Assembly: GCF_000317635.1 (NCBI RefSeq)
Contig: NC_019779.1
Span: 3,720,001 to 3,784,000, forward strand
From: Halothece sp. PCC 7418
Lineage (GTDB): Bacteria; Cyanobacteriota; Cyanobacteriia; Cyanobacteriales; Rubidibacteraceae
Direction of reading: 5' to 3'
Length of the DNA: 64,000 nt
The position numbers were made by a program, and so were the translations under genes. Below the pieces are notes generated by a model. That model saw nothing but the letters and a program-made list of their open reading frames with translations, was not told the DNA's origin and ran no database searches. Positions within the stretch are counted from its first letter, which is position 1, and every line of letters begins with the position of its first letter. Below, piece after piece: positions 44,713 to 54,346 of the stretch.

Positions 44713-46251
44713 TTACTGGTCACTGTAAAAGGTTTGTTGTTGAGAATTTTCAGAAGATGCGATCGCGCTGGAATAAGTATCTGGAATCTGAGGAGACAGT
44801 AAAGAAACCACATCCGTTGTTGTTGGTTCAATCCAATGGACTAACCAGTTTGGTTGAATCCCAAATGCAAAAATAACTGCGGTTAAAATTAGGGCAGGCA
44901 ATCGTTCTGACCATAAGACTCTCGGATAATAAGATATATTATTATCCAATTTTCCGAAGCAAGTCCGATTCAAAAGAATGACAAAATAAACTGCTGTTAA
45001 TCCCGAAGCAATAATGCACAAAATTGTTTCGATTGGGAAGCGGGAAAAACTACCTTGAAATACAATATATTCCGCAACAAATCCCACTAATCCAGGAATT
45101 CCTGCACTTGCCATTCCTGCTGCAATCAGTAAGCCACTGGTGAGGGGTAAACCGCGAATTGGGTTCATTAAACCATTTAAAACTGCGCGATCGCGCGTTC
45201 CCACTTTTTGTTCAACCGTACCAATGAGTTGGAATAAGAGGGCAAGAATTAAACCGTGACTGACCATTTGCGCTACTGCACCTAACACACTCAAAGACGT
45301 GCCCGCAGCAGAGGCGACTAAAATATAGCCCATGTGACCAATAGAACTATAAGCAACCATCCGTTTAATATCTGCTTGCGCGATCGCGGTTAGAGCTCCA
45401 TAAATGACACTAATTACCCCAATAATTGCTAACCCAGGGGCCGTTAAATTCCAAGTTTCTGGGAATAGTTGTAAGCCAAAGCGAATAATGCCATAAGTCC
45501 CTAATTTCGCGAGAATTCCTCCTAATAAAATCGCAATGGGCGGGGAGGCTTCCACATAGGCATCGGGTTGCCAAGTATGGAGGGGAACTAAGGGCGTTTT
45601 CATCGCAAATCCCACTAAAATTAACGTCAGTAAGACAAGTTGCGTTTTAATGGATAAACCCGATGTTGTAATATTTTCGTATTCAAAATTACCCGTTTGA
45701 TTGAGAAATGCTAATCCTAAAAACGCAGCCACAATTAGTAAACCAGACACTGCTGTATAGAGAATAAACTTGGTCGCTGCATAGCCTCGTTTTTCACCGC
45801 CCCAAATACTAATCAAGAGATAAAACGGAATTAACTCCACTTCGTAAAAGAGGAAAAATAGCAGTAAATTCTGTGCCATTAACGCCCCAGCAACGCCAAA
45901 GTTCACTAACAACACAAGACTGTAATAAAGACGAGGACGTTCAATTTGAGAACTCGTACTAAAAATCGCGATCGCGCTTAAGAAACTATTAAGACAAACC
46001 AACGGTAGCGAAATTCCATCTATACTAAGATGATAATTCAAACCGATTGTTTCTAACCAAGGCAAAAACTCAGAAAACTGAAAGCCACCTGTATTGAGAT
46101 CAAACTGCAAAAATAAATAAATTGTCCAAACAAAAGGCACAAGCGCGATCGCTAAGGCAACTTGACGCAAGCGATCACCCGTTATCTTCCTTGGTAATAA
46201 ACTAATGATTAAAACTCCGACAATCGGAATAATCAATAAAGCACTCAGCAT
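44713..46251 (-). CDS. ndhD3: NAD(P)H dehydrogenase subunit NdhD3
   Basis: A proton-pumping antiporter-like subunit, 512 residues with about 14 membrane helices. The core motifs are LLLFFLFYEVELIPFYLLI, TPLVPLHTWQPDAYVEAS, a SSIGHMGYI segment and AQADIKRMVAY. The Lys/Glu/His residues in these helices form the proton path. The 3-type assignment rests on the ndhF-ndhD-cup gene order. The ATG at 46251 lies 49 bp after the ndhF stop. Confidence 0.85.
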   Translation of the reverse strand: MLSALLIIPIVGVLIISLLPRKITGDRLRQVALAIALVPFVWTIYLFLQFDLNTGGFQFSEFLPWLETIGLNYHLSIDGISLPLVCLNSFLSAIAIFSTSSQIERPRLYYSLVLLVNFGVAGALMAQNLLLFFLFYEVELIPFYLLISIWGGEKRGYAATKFILYTAVSGLLIVAAFLGLAFLNQTGNFEYENITTSGLSIKTQLVLLTLILVGFAMKTPLVPLHTWQPDAYVEASPPIAILLGGILAKLGTYGIIRFGLQLFPETWNLTAPGLAIIGVISVIYGALTAIAQADIKRMVAYSSIGHMGYILVASAAGTSLSVLGAVAQMVSHGLILALLFQLIGTVEQKVGTRDRAVLNGLMNPIRGLPLTSGLLIAAGMASAGIPGLVGFVAEYIVFQGSFSRFPIETILCIIASGLTAVYFVILLNRTCFGKLDNNISYYPRVLWSERLPALILTAVIFAFGIQPNWLVHWIEPTTTDVVSLLSPQIPDTYSSAIASSENSQQQTFYSDQ

Positions 46252-46299
46252 TACTTTCTCCTAAAACTCTCTCTGGTTCAAAAAAATCAAACCGTAACC

Positions 46300-48129
46300 C
46301 TAAACCAAAAAGGGAAAACACAAAATAATTCCAAACAATGCCACACCCGCAATAATGGAAAGCATATAAAACTGAGCAACACCAGAATTATTATACTTTA
46401 ATCCCTGACCGCTCAACATGGTGACGATGCCAATTAAATTAACAAACCCATCCACAATATATTTATCAAACCAAGCAATAATTCTGGAAACAATATTTAC
46501 CACAAAAACAATCGTGACTTGATAGGCTTTCACCGTGTAGCAATCATAAGCAAAGAAATCTTTAATGGCTTGGGGAATAAACGCCAGTTTTGGTCGATTA
46601 TTGCCATAGACTAAAACTGCGCTAACAATGCCCACTAAACTAGAAGCCATTAACGCAAAAACAGGAATGGAATTAATATTATCTGTTTGCGGAAGCAGTT
46701 CCCAATTTGCCATAAATAGGGGTAAATGTAAGGCAAAACCCGCTCCAACAGTTGTCGGTAAAACCATTAACCATAACTCTTCAGGAGAGCGCACGGTCAT
46801 CGGTTTGGTTTCTCCTGCAAAAACTAAACAGAAGAGTCGTAATAAACTAAAGGCAGTTAAGCCATTAACGGTTAACACCACACCCGCTAACCAAGGTTGC
46901 GTTGTCCATAAATGATCGGTTAGGGAAAATAGCGTCCAAAAGCTACCGAGAGGAGGGACAGCCGTAAACGCAGCCACACCAACTAAATAAGATAACCCTG
47001 TAATCGGGCGACGAGACCATAACCCCCCAAGAAGGGTTACATCTTGAGTGACGTTACTAAGGACAATATTACCAATTGCCATCACTAATAACGCCATTGC
47101 GATGGAGTAAGTGAGAAGCAAAGTTAATGCGATTTGAGTTTCTCCCACCCCCACTGCAATAAAGACTAAGCCGAGATACGCACTAACGGCATAGGATAAA
47201 ATGCGTTTAATATCGGTTTGCGCGATCGCGATTAAACTGCCACCAATCGCCGTAATCGCACCAATGGTAATGGTTGTGGTGACTCCAATGGGAGAAATAG
47301 CAATAATCGGCTGTACCAGAATTAAAAGCCATGCTCCCGTACAAACAACCACTGCATTCCGTAAAATTGTCGCTGGTAGGGGCCCTTCCATGGCTTCATC
47401 GAGCCATAAATGCAGGGGAAATTGAGCACACTTCCCCACAGGACCGGCAACCAGTGCTAAACTCAGTAAGGTTGCTGCGGTTGGGCTTAAATCCGCAGTT
47501 TCTGCCCAAATCGTCAACTCTTGATAATTCCAGGTTCCTGCAAGGGGATATAACGCAACCACTCCCATCAATAGGAATAAGTCACCCACCCGCTTCGTCA
47601 GGAAGGCATCTCGCGCCCCTGTAACCACCAAAGATTGGTTAAACCAATAACCAATAATCAGATAAGTGCCTAAGGTGAGGATTTCCAGCATTACGTAGCT
47701 GAAAAATAGAGAATTGGTGAGGATCAGCGTACAAATTCCCGCTTCAAACAGAGCAAGCAAGGAATAAAACCGCGCCCATCCCCAATCCATTTCTAAGTAG
47801 GCGACGGCATAAATTTGGGCAAAGAGGTTTAAACCTGTAACCACAATCAGGGCGACGGTTTTGGTCAAGGAAACTGACCATTCAAAGTCAATTTGTAAAC
47901 TTGCAGCATCTAGCCAACTGACACTAAAGTATTCAGGGGACTGATTTTGAATTGCTGCAAACGCCAAGATACTATGTAATAACGCCAAGAAAGTCATAAA
48001 GGCGTTGAGATATCCCGCAGGTCTCGGTCCTGTTCGGCGGGAAAGGCCTGGAGACCAAAAAATGCTTAATCCCATGCCAAGTAAGGGATAGCAAGGAATC
48101 AACCAGATCGTATTGAGAACATTACTCAT
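46300..48129 (-). CDS. ndhF3: NAD(P)H dehydrogenase subunit NdhF3
   Basis: A 609-residue, 15-16-helix membrane subunit of the NDH-1MS complex. Motifs include YLEMDWGWARFYSLLALFEAG, KRVGDLFLLMG, KCAQFPLHLWLDEAMEGPLPA and AQTDIKRILSYAVSAYLG. The last is the antiporter-type proton channel. First gene of the operon ndhF3-ndhD3-cupA; no cupS follows, because cruA lies immediately downstream on the other strand. Its start is 105 bp from the divergent LysR-type gene, which may control it. Confidence 0.86.
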   Translation of the reverse strand: MSNVLNTIWLIPCYPLLGMGLSIFWSPGLSRRTGPRPAGYLNAFMTFLALLHSILAFAAIQNQSPEYFSVSWLDAASLQIDFEWSVSLTKTVALIVVTGLNLFAQIYAVAYLEMDWGWARFYSLLALFEAGICTLILTNSLFFSYVMLEILTLGTYLIIGYWFNQSLVVTGARDAFLTKRVGDLFLLMGVVALYPLAGTWNYQELTIWAETADLSPTAATLLSLALVAGPVGKCAQFPLHLWLDEAMEGPLPATILRNAVVVCTGAWLLILVQPIIAISPIGVTTTITIGAITAIGGSLIAIAQTDIKRILSYAVSAYLGLVFIAVGVGETQIALTLLLTYSIAMALLVMAIGNIVLSNVTQDVTLLGGLWSRRPITGLSYLVGVAAFTAVPPLGSFWTLFSLTDHLWTTQPWLAGVVLTVNGLTAFSLLRLFCLVFAGETKPMTVRSPEELWLMVLPTTVGAGFALHLPLFMANWELLPQTDNINSIPVFALMASSLVGIVSAVLVYGNNRPKLAFIPQAIKDFFAYDCYTVKAYQVTIVFVVNIVSRIIAWFDKYIVDGFVNLIGIVTMLSGQGLKYNNSGVAQFYMLSIIAGVALFGIILCFPFLV

Positions 48130-48140
48130 TTTTTAAAAAC

Positions 48141-48222
48141 TGCTATCATAACCGATTTTACGATTATACTAGGTGAAATAAAATATAATGTAAAATTGAT
48201 AATTAGAATGTAAATGATAGCA
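48141..48222. promoter_or_regulatory. Divergent promoter with a perfect 9-bp inverted repeat (ndhF3 / LysR)
   Basis: TGCTATCAT at 48141-48149 and ATGATAGCA at 48214-48222 are exact inverted copies with 64 bp between them. Each lies just inside one of the divergent start codons. LysR-type tetramers can bind two such sites and loop DNA, but this pair is inferred only from position and symmetry. Confidence 0.45.
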
Positions 48223-48233
48223 ATAATTCTATA

Positions 48234-49139
48234 ATGAAAAACGCGACTCTCCATCAACTCCGCGTCTTTGTGGTTGCAGCCAAACACTTGAGTTTTACAA
48301 AAGCTGCAGAAGAGTTATTTTTGACGCAACCGACCGTGTCGATGCAGATGAAGCAACTGACGAAAGCCGTCGGACTGCCTTTATTTGAACAGATTGGGAA
48401 ACGGTTGTATTTAACCCAAGCGGGAGAAATTTTGTATGAGAGTTGTCAGCGCATTTTTAGCGAGTTAGGGGAATTTGAAAGCGCGATCGCGAACATGAAA
48501 GGGTTGAAACAAGGACAACTCAATCTTAGCGCCGTTTCCACCACCAAATACTTTTTACCGCGCATTATTGGCCCGTTTTGCCAAAAGTATCCAGGCGTTG
48601 AACTCTCGTTACGCTTCACCAACCATGAACGTATTCTACAATATCTCACCGATAATCAAGATGATTTTTATATTCTCAGTCAGCTTCCTTCCACCGTTGA
48701 TGTGACTGCCCATCGTATCTTAGAAAATCCTCTGGTCGCGATCGCGCCTGCCAATCATCCCCTCGCCAAAGAAAGCAAGATTCCCTTTGAACGTCTCGCC
48801 GAAGAGCCCTTTATCATGCGTGAACCGGGTTCTGGAACCCGCCAAGCCCTCGAAGAACTTTTTCACAAACACGATCTGGAGTTGAAAGTGCGCTTAGAAT
48901 TAGGGAGTAACGAAGCGATTAAGCAAGCGATTTTAGGGGGATTAGGGATTTCTGTGTTATCCCAACATACCCTCACCCTCGAAAAAGATACGGGCTTATT
49001 TGCCATTTTAGATGTGGAACATTTACCGATTCAACGCAATTGGTATGCTATCTATCCTGCAGGAAAACAACCTTCTGTTGTCGCTCGAACATTTTTAGAC
49101 TACCTCGAAGCCGATCATCAGCTATCCGTGACCAGCTAG
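48234..49139 (+). CDS. ndhR: LysR-type regulator of carbon acquisition (CcmR/NdhR type, CmpR-like)
   Basis: A 301-residue LysR protein: winged HTH at residues 5-65 (LHQLRVFVVAAKHLSFTKAAEELF, QPTVSMQMKQLT), linker helix, and two-lobed effector domain. The sequence is close to CmpR and NdhR/CcmR, which sense 2-oxoglutarate, NADP or 2-phosphoglycolate. Divergence from ndhF3-ndhD3-cupA, as reported for CcmR in Synechococcus PCC 7002, favours NdhR/CcmR. CmpR cannot be excluded from sequence alone. Confidence 0.78.
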   Translation: MKNATLHQLRVFVVAAKHLSFTKAAEELFLTQPTVSMQMKQLTKAVGLPLFEQIGKRLYLTQAGEILYESCQRIFSELGEFESAIANMKGLKQGQLNLSAVSTTKYFLPRIIGPFCQKYPGVELSLRFTNHERILQYLTDNQDDFYILSQLPSTVDVTAHRILENPLVAIAPANHPLAKESKIPFERLAEEPFIMREPGSGTRQALEELFHKHDLELKVRLELGSNEAIKQAILGGLGISVLSQHTLTLEKDTGLFAILDVEHLPIQRNWYAIYPAGKQPSVVARTFLDYLEADHQLSVTS

Positions 49140-49149
49140 GAATAATCGG

Positions 49150-49282
49150 ATCAACTACGTGCAATTGGCTTATGCTGAGATGAGGGACTGTTGCGCCCTC
49201 GTTAAAAGTTGACGCTCCCCATAGGGAAGGAGTAGTGTTATTTCCAAAAACTAACGTTGTAAACGACGGGGTTTCAGACCCG
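49150..49282. mobile_element. Possible remnant of an IS200/IS605-type end
   Basis: The interval holds GACGCTCCCC, AGGGAAGGAG and a hairpin ACGGG-loop-CCCGT (49265-49284), a set that resembles the imperfect hairpin ends of IS200/IS605 elements in cyanobacteria. There is no transposase. Confidence 0.35.
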
Positions 49283-49289
49283 TGATTTA

Positions 49290-50213
49290 ATGATGAAGAT
49301 TAACCGTTTTTTTCGTAACCTCTTGCCCGCTCAAACTAAAGGTAAATCGAATCAGCCTCGCCGTCGGCTGTTTTGGCATCGTTTCCCTTCCCTCAATTTA
49401 CCACGCATTAGGCTTCCAGAACTTCGTCCTCTAGAACTGCCAAGATTTAGGCTTCCAGAGCTTCCTCCTCTAGAGTTGAAACTTCCTTCTCTGAGTCAAC
49501 CTTTTGCCAATCTTTTTTTTCTGATTGAAGATCGCCAAGGGTTTTTTATTCTCCTGAACTGGTTAGGATATATTTTAGTTTTAGCTTCTGCCCTTGATTA
49601 TTTTCTCATTATTTACCCACCGAAATTGACTAATCCCGAGTGGGAATTGCAAGCCATTAAAAGTTTGGTTAGTAATTCCTGGTTTTTTTTACTGGGATTG
49701 ATTCTTGTGTTTTTACCAACCCGTATCTATATCCGTCGCTTAGAAGTCAATTTTTTAATTTTCTTAAGATCACTTACCCTCTGTTTGGGAATTTTCTATA
49801 TTTTGCTGATTCCTTTAGGAGTGATCAATACCTACCGCATTAATACTGATACATTTGCTGAAATTTCTAGCGAAAAAATAGAGCGACAACAACAACTGGA
49901 TCGTCTAGAAAATGCGGTGAGGACACAACAGATTGATCCCAACCAACTGCAACGAGTAGGGGAAGCTCTTGGTCTTCAAGAAAATCCTAATTCTGAAAAT
50001 ATAAAAAGAGCTTTAATTCAAGAAATAGAAGCACAGAAACAACAAGTTCAAGAACGAGCAACCAAACAAAAAGAGGAACGTTTCCGAAAGTTATTCCGCC
50101 AAAGTGTTCGTACTCATTTCGGGGCATTACTGATCAGCGTTTTTTTAATTCGTCTGTGGTGGGAAACCCATTGGGTCAAGGCCCTAAAAGAGCAACCCAC
50201 TGATACTTGGTAA
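49290..50213 (+). CDS. HpsJ-like membrane protein
   Basis: A 307-residue protein with four membrane segments (about residues 88-110, 130-148, 158-180, 278-292). A Pro/Leu/Arg-rich N-terminus with the repeated PRFRLPELPPLEL-like phrase precedes them, and a Gln/Glu-rich coiled segment (DRLENAVRTQQIDP and ALIQEIEAQKQQVQ) lies between helices 3 and 4. The layout and the NPEWELQAIKSLV and GVINTYRINTD segments match the HpsJ family, linked to polysaccharide secretion and motility in filamentous species. The role in a probable unicellular host is unknown. Confidence 0.72.
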   Translation: MMKINRFFRNLLPAQTKGKSNQPRRRLFWHRFPSLNLPRIRLPELRPLELPRFRLPELPPLELKLPSLSQPFANLFFLIEDRQGFFILLNWLGYILVLASALDYFLIIYPPKLTNPEWELQAIKSLVSNSWFFLLGLILVFLPTRIYIRRLEVNFLIFLRSLTLCLGIFYILLIPLGVINTYRINTDTFAEISSEKIERQQQLDRLENAVRTQQIDPNQLQRVGEALGLQENPNSENIKRALIQEIEAQKQQVQERATKQKEERFRKLFRQSVRTHFGALLISVFLIRLWWETHWVKALKEQPTDTW

Positions 50214-50303
50214 AGAATGTGACGGGGTCATTAGACTGATGACAGCTTGTGATTGATAAAGGTCTGCTAGACAATAATAAATAGCGTATCATTATTAATC
50301 ATC

Positions 50304-50639
50304 ATGACCCGAGATATTAAAACTGCACTTGCAGAAAGTTTAGAACCTGCCAATTGGGATGCACTACAACCCCACGCCAAACGAGATGCTTTGATTATTG
50401 TTTCTCCCAGTTTAGATCTTGTGGAAGTGGGCAGCGCGATCGCGCATGATGAGATTGAATCTGTGCAACAGTGGATTCAACAAGAGCTATTAAAGAAACC
50501 TTCGGCGAATCAACTCTCCTTATGGAATGCCCAGCCGACAAAAGCCTTTAATACTTTGATCGTTCAGCCTTATGTTCTGGTGCAAGAACTTCCGGTAGAT
50601 TCCACTGACGCAGCCACCGATTCGGATCCCGCAGACTAG
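50304..50639 (+). CDS. DUF2288-family protein
   Basis: A 111-residue protein with the family signatures WDALQPHAKRDALIIVSPSLDLVEVG and LIVQPYVLVQE. The family is small, soluble and of unknown role. Its last 92 bp (50548-50639) overlap the 3' end of the YdcF-like gene on the opposite strand, so both stop regions are coding on both strands. Confidence 0.85.
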   Translation: MTRDIKTALAESLEPANWDALQPHAKRDALIIVSPSLDLVEVGSAIAHDEIESVQQWIQQELLKKPSANQLSLWNAQPTKAFNTLIVQPYVLVQELPVDSTDAATDSDPAD

Positions 50640-51168
50640 CCCCAGTGCGCCCAGTGGTGACCCATAGCACTGCCCGACAGCCATCACGGAGAGATTTTTG
50701 CCACGATTCTGAAGGAGAATTCGTTGGCACTGCTACTGGTTTCAGGGTAATTCCTCGACTACCAAAGACAATTTCGCCGATGACTCGGGCTCGTGGCATA
50801 TGATTTTCTGAAGTCACTAAATAAACACTATCAATCCTTTGCGCTTTTAAATCATCCACTAAGGTGGTAAAATTAGTGACAGTATCTTGCGCTCGATAAT
50901 CTAAAAGAACGCGATCGCGTGCAATTCCTTCTTGTTCAAAGAGTTGTTCCACATACCAACGAGGGCTACCAGAAGACACCCAAATCGGTAAACTAGGGTG
51001 TCTTTTGGCAAATTTTGCTGCATACCTTTCCCTTTCTTCGGCCCCACCCAACACCAAGATCGCTTCTGGACGCATCAACCAACTGCGTAACTGCTTATAC
51101 CCAACCCAACTTGCAATTGCCAGCATCAAGACCAGTCCAAACCAAAGTTTTTTCCGCTTTTTGCTCAC
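50548..51168 (-). CDS. YdcF/SanA-family membrane protein
   Basis: A 206-residue protein from GTG 51168 (behind GAGGAAAA), with one N-terminal membrane helix (LWFGLVLMLAIASWVGY) and a DUF218 domain: AILVLGGAEERERYAAKFA, PIWVSSG, LLDYRAQDTVTNF and YLVTSENHMPRA. The family contains a SAM-binding member and envelope-maintenance proteins; the role here is unknown. An ATG at 51282 would add 38 unlikely residues. It overlaps DUF2288 at the 3' end. Confidence 0.82.
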   Translation of the reverse strand: MSKKRKKLWFGLVLMLAIASWVGYKQLRSWLMRPEAILVLGGAEERERYAAKFAKRHPSLPIWVSSGSPRWYVEQLFEQEGIARDRVLLDYRAQDTVTNFTTLVDDLKAQRIDSVYLVTSENHMPRARVIGEIVFGSRGITLKPVAVPTNSPSESWQKSLRDGCRAVLWVTTGRTGASLRDPNRWLRQWNLPEVLAPEHKAERSKY

Positions 51169-51339
51169 TTTTTCCTCATCACCACATCCACAGTTGAGTT
51201 TATTTTTACAGGATCGCAGAGAAAAAGGCAAGGAGCGCGATCGCGCTTTTCTAGCACAACCAATTCTCAACTCCGCCATCAAGATTGAAAATCATAACCA
51301 AATGGGGCAGAACACTCCACCCCATCCAACTCACTCCTT

Positions 51340-54072
51340 TTAAACAAATGCAAAATCACTATCGCTGAGAGCAGTACTGTCAACACCAATGAGAACCGCT
51401 AAATCATCCCCATCAAAGCCAATCAGAGCCTGATCGCCATCTTGATCCAGTTCTAAATCAGCAATTTCAGTCGCACCGACTCCAGCAACACCCAAGACAT
51501 CCTCTCCAGAAGTAAAGTCAGTAATCGTATTTGCAGCACCAGGAAGACCTGCCGTTGCAATCCAGAATTGATCCTCACCTGGTCCGCCAGTTACAGTGTT
51601 ATCACCACCGCCTTCAACTTCGCCTTCTGTAAGGAAGAAGCGATCATTCCCTGCACCAGCAACAATCCGATCTTCGTAACCTGCAGTAATGGTATCGTTA
51701 CCTGCACCTGTATAAATGCGATTTTCACGACCTAATACAGAGTCAACAAGATCATCCCCTGCACCAGTGAAGACACGATTATTGCTTCCTAAAAAGACTT
51801 CATCACTTGCGCTACCTGTATAAATACGATTGCCACTGTCAACTGTAGAAACATCAACAGTATCATCACCGCCACCAGAGAAAACAAGATTATTTTCACC
51901 GAAGAAGTCAACGCCAGCATTGAGTTCATTCCCTTCTAAACTACCAAACGCAGGTTGACCGCCAGTAGGAGTATCTCCTTCTCCTTCTTCTTCTTGGGCT
52001 TCTAGGTCGATATTGAATTGGAAGATCTGACCGCCTTGGTCTGCTAAACGTTCTTCGATAATACCGCTTTGTTCCCCTTTGTGCTGTACCACACCAATCA
52101 AGGTCTGCTCATCTAGAGGCACACTGCTGATGATTTCTTTTGCCCCAGTACCGGCAATCTCTTCTTGGGTGTAGAAGCTGCCGTCTTCCTTCGTTTCTAC
52201 TAGGTGTGTCACATTCCAAGAACCGGAAAACTCGGAACTTGTTGCCGAGGAAAATGTATCGGGAATAGCAGCAACTTCCGCGATCGCGCGGGGATTAAGA
52301 GCCCCACCAGCTGAGGCTAAGAAATAGCCCTTGCCTTCTTCTTTCAACTGCATCGTCTCAGAGTCGATCGGGAGAACATATTTCCGTTCGCCATAATCGT
52401 TACCCGAATCTTCATCCACAATCAGGTAGTCACCGTCGGCTGCTTTAACCCACTGTAATCCATCGGGTTGATTCATCCGCGCCTCACCAATTTCGACATG
52501 GGTGGCATGGGTTTTAGTACCATTGGGGTTCTCTTCACCGATGTGAGCTGCTCCTTTACCACCCGTTTCGAGAGTGAGTTCGCCATCGACACCTGCTAAG
52601 ATCCGTGTGACATCCGCCGACAAGTAATCTGGCAAACCGTTACCATCAGCATCATTATTCTCAAGCTCATTGACAAGATCGGTAAACTCAATTCCCAATT
52701 GAGCACTAGGCACAGTCAGGTTTTGGATATAGCGATAGTTGGTGGGGTCGGGGTCAACCGCGGGGTGTTCAGTCTTGCTGTCACCATTGAAATAGTTATA
52801 GCCACCCGCAGCAACACCGCCTTCGGGTTGTTCGTTCGGTTCGCCGTCATCGCCATCTTCCAGCCACTTGAACACTTCTGTGTCACCAGCATTTTCAGGA
52901 CTATCGAAGCCATCCCACTGATAGCTAGTGGGATAGTAACGGGCGCTGAATGTGTCAGGAGCGTCAGGATTTTGAGCATAGGCATCCATCATCTTGACAT
53001 CGGCATCAACATCCTCAATCCCTAAATTCTCGAACGTTTCTCCATCGAGAGACATTCCGTATAACTGACCATACAGCAGACCATTTTCGCCCAAGAAGGA
53101 ATCCCGTGCGCTTGCGTCTTCAGTGAGAGGATCACCATTGGCATCAACACCTTTCTTACCGATGTAAACCGTTAAGGGGGCGGGTTCAACTTCAAGGTTA
53201 TAGCCTGCAGCTACGATCACAACGTAGTCTTCGCTGCCTGGGTTCATCGGCAGGAGTTTCTCATAGCCCGCCTGACCTAGTGCGGGAGCCGTGTAAGCCG
53301 TCTCATTTTCGAGATCAACCACCATTGAGGCGAGACCCATTGTATTGTCAACGAAGAAATCATTGCCAGTGAGAGGACCATCCTCCCCATCAGGGTCGGG
53401 ATACATACCATTACCGATATTCCATTCTTCCCCCATTAACCAGACATCGTCTTCAAAGCCAATGCCATCACCGTATTTGTTCGCTGGCTCATACCAAGCT
53501 CCGCAGAAAGAGTGGAAGAAGAAGTCGCCTTGGGTTAACTGTTGTTCTTCGCGGAACTCTAAGAGCGTCCCATCTGCTGAAACTTGGTTTCCCCACTTGG
53601 CGCTGAGGTCGTTAGGATCGTCGTTTTTACCATCTACAACTTCACCAAATACGTTGTAAACGGTGTTAAACAAATGTCCCGCACCCTCGACCATTTCACT
53701 AGCAGGGGTGTCGTTATTTAAGAAATCTGCAAAGGCTGCGCGATCGTAGTCGATCGCGTGAATATGAGAACCCGTGAAAGTAACACCACTTTCCATTTCC
53801 CAAGGGTATGTTTCATTGGACATGGTGGCGTAAGACTCGGACTGGTAAGCCACGCGCACGGTGTCGTCATCTAAAAGCCACGCTGCTTGACCATCGGGAT
53901 ACCCAGTTAGGACATGACCATTTTCGGGATCTTCCTCGCCCACTGTCCCTAGAGCTTTGAAATTGCCGTATGGGAAATCTGTGTCGCCACTCCCTCCGTC
54001 TTGTAAATGTTCGGGTTTGGTGGAACTGCCCGCCTGGGGGATCAGTGCTGTGGTCTCGCCAATACTTACCAT
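51340..54072 (-). CDS. PhoX-like secreted alkaline phosphatase with RTX-type C-terminus
   Basis: A 910-residue acidic protein without a signal peptide. The first 690 residues look like the PhoX/DUF839 beta-propeller: FHSFCGAWYEP then DDVWLMGEEWN (similar to the CGG..T..TCEE pattern of PhoX), GLLYGQLYGM, and NQPDGLQWVK near 570. The last 200 residues have glycine-rich Ca-binding repeats (GAGNDTIT, GAGDDLVD, GPGEDQF) and the acidic end typical of type I secretion. PhoX enzymes use Fe and Ca to release phosphate. The C-terminal 611 bp are almost identical to the end of the divergent gene at 54756. Confidence 0.72.
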   Translation of the reverse strand: MVSIGETTALIPQAGSSTKPEHLQDGGSGDTDFPYGNFKALGTVGEEDPENGHVLTGYPDGQAAWLLDDDTVRVAYQSESYATMSNETYPWEMESGVTFTGSHIHAIDYDRAAFADFLNNDTPASEMVEGAGHLFNTVYNVFGEVVDGKNDDPNDLSAKWGNQVSADGTLLEFREEQQLTQGDFFFHSFCGAWYEPANKYGDGIGFEDDVWLMGEEWNIGNGMYPDPDGEDGPLTGNDFFVDNTMGLASMVVDLENETAYTAPALGQAGYEKLLPMNPGSEDYVVIVAAGYNLEVEPAPLTVYIGKKGVDANGDPLTEDASARDSFLGENGLLYGQLYGMSLDGETFENLGIEDVDADVKMMDAYAQNPDAPDTFSARYYPTSYQWDGFDSPENAGDTEVFKWLEDGDDGEPNEQPEGGVAAGGYNYFNGDSKTEHPAVDPDPTNYRYIQNLTVPSAQLGIEFTDLVNELENNDADGNGLPDYLSADVTRILAGVDGELTLETGGKGAAHIGEENPNGTKTHATHVEIGEARMNQPDGLQWVKAADGDYLIVDEDSGNDYGERKYVLPIDSETMQLKEEGKGYFLASAGGALNPRAIAEVAAIPDTFSSATSSEFSGSWNVTHLVETKEDGSFYTQEEIAGTGAKEIISSVPLDEQTLIGVVQHKGEQSGIIEERLADQGGQIFQFNIDLEAQEEEGEGDTPTGGQPAFGSLEGNELNAGVDFFGENNLVFSGGGDDTVDVSTVDSGNRIYTGSASDEVFLGSNNRVFTGAGDDLVDSVLGRENRIYTGAGNDTITAGYEDRIVAGAGNDRFFLTEGEVEGGGDNTVTGGPGEDQFWIATAGLPGAANTITDFTSGEDVLGVAGVGATEIADLELDQDGDQALIGFDGDDLAVLIGVDSTALSDSDFAFV

Positions 54073-54318
54073 AATTTTTAAACCGTCAATAAATTGCCTT
54101 TTAACAACTCAAAAGTTGTTTTTGTTGCAGAATTTTAGAAGTTTAATAGCTAATATTTCTTCCTAAAAAAAACTCTGCCAATTATTTAGTCTGACATTAA
54201 GACGTTAAGAAAGAGTTATTTGCTTATTAAAAATAGGTTTATTAAACCTAAAAGAGATTAAACTTTTACTCATTAGTCTTGGCTTAAAAGGAGAGTAAAA
54301 CAAATGATGCGAAAATAC

Positions 54319-54346
54319 GTACCTCAACCAACTAGGAAACGCTATA
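54319..54346. repeat. 28-bp dispersed repeat, second exact copy
   Basis: Identical to 167-194; related inverted copy at 32799-32825. It lies about 245 bp upstream of the PhoX-like start, outside any gene. Confidence 0.8.

Noticed and set aside
54194-54209. ACATTAAG-ACGTTAAG as a second Pho box for the PhoX-like gene
   Set aside because: The octamers are adjacent without the 3-bp spacers expected of a cyanobacterial Pho box.
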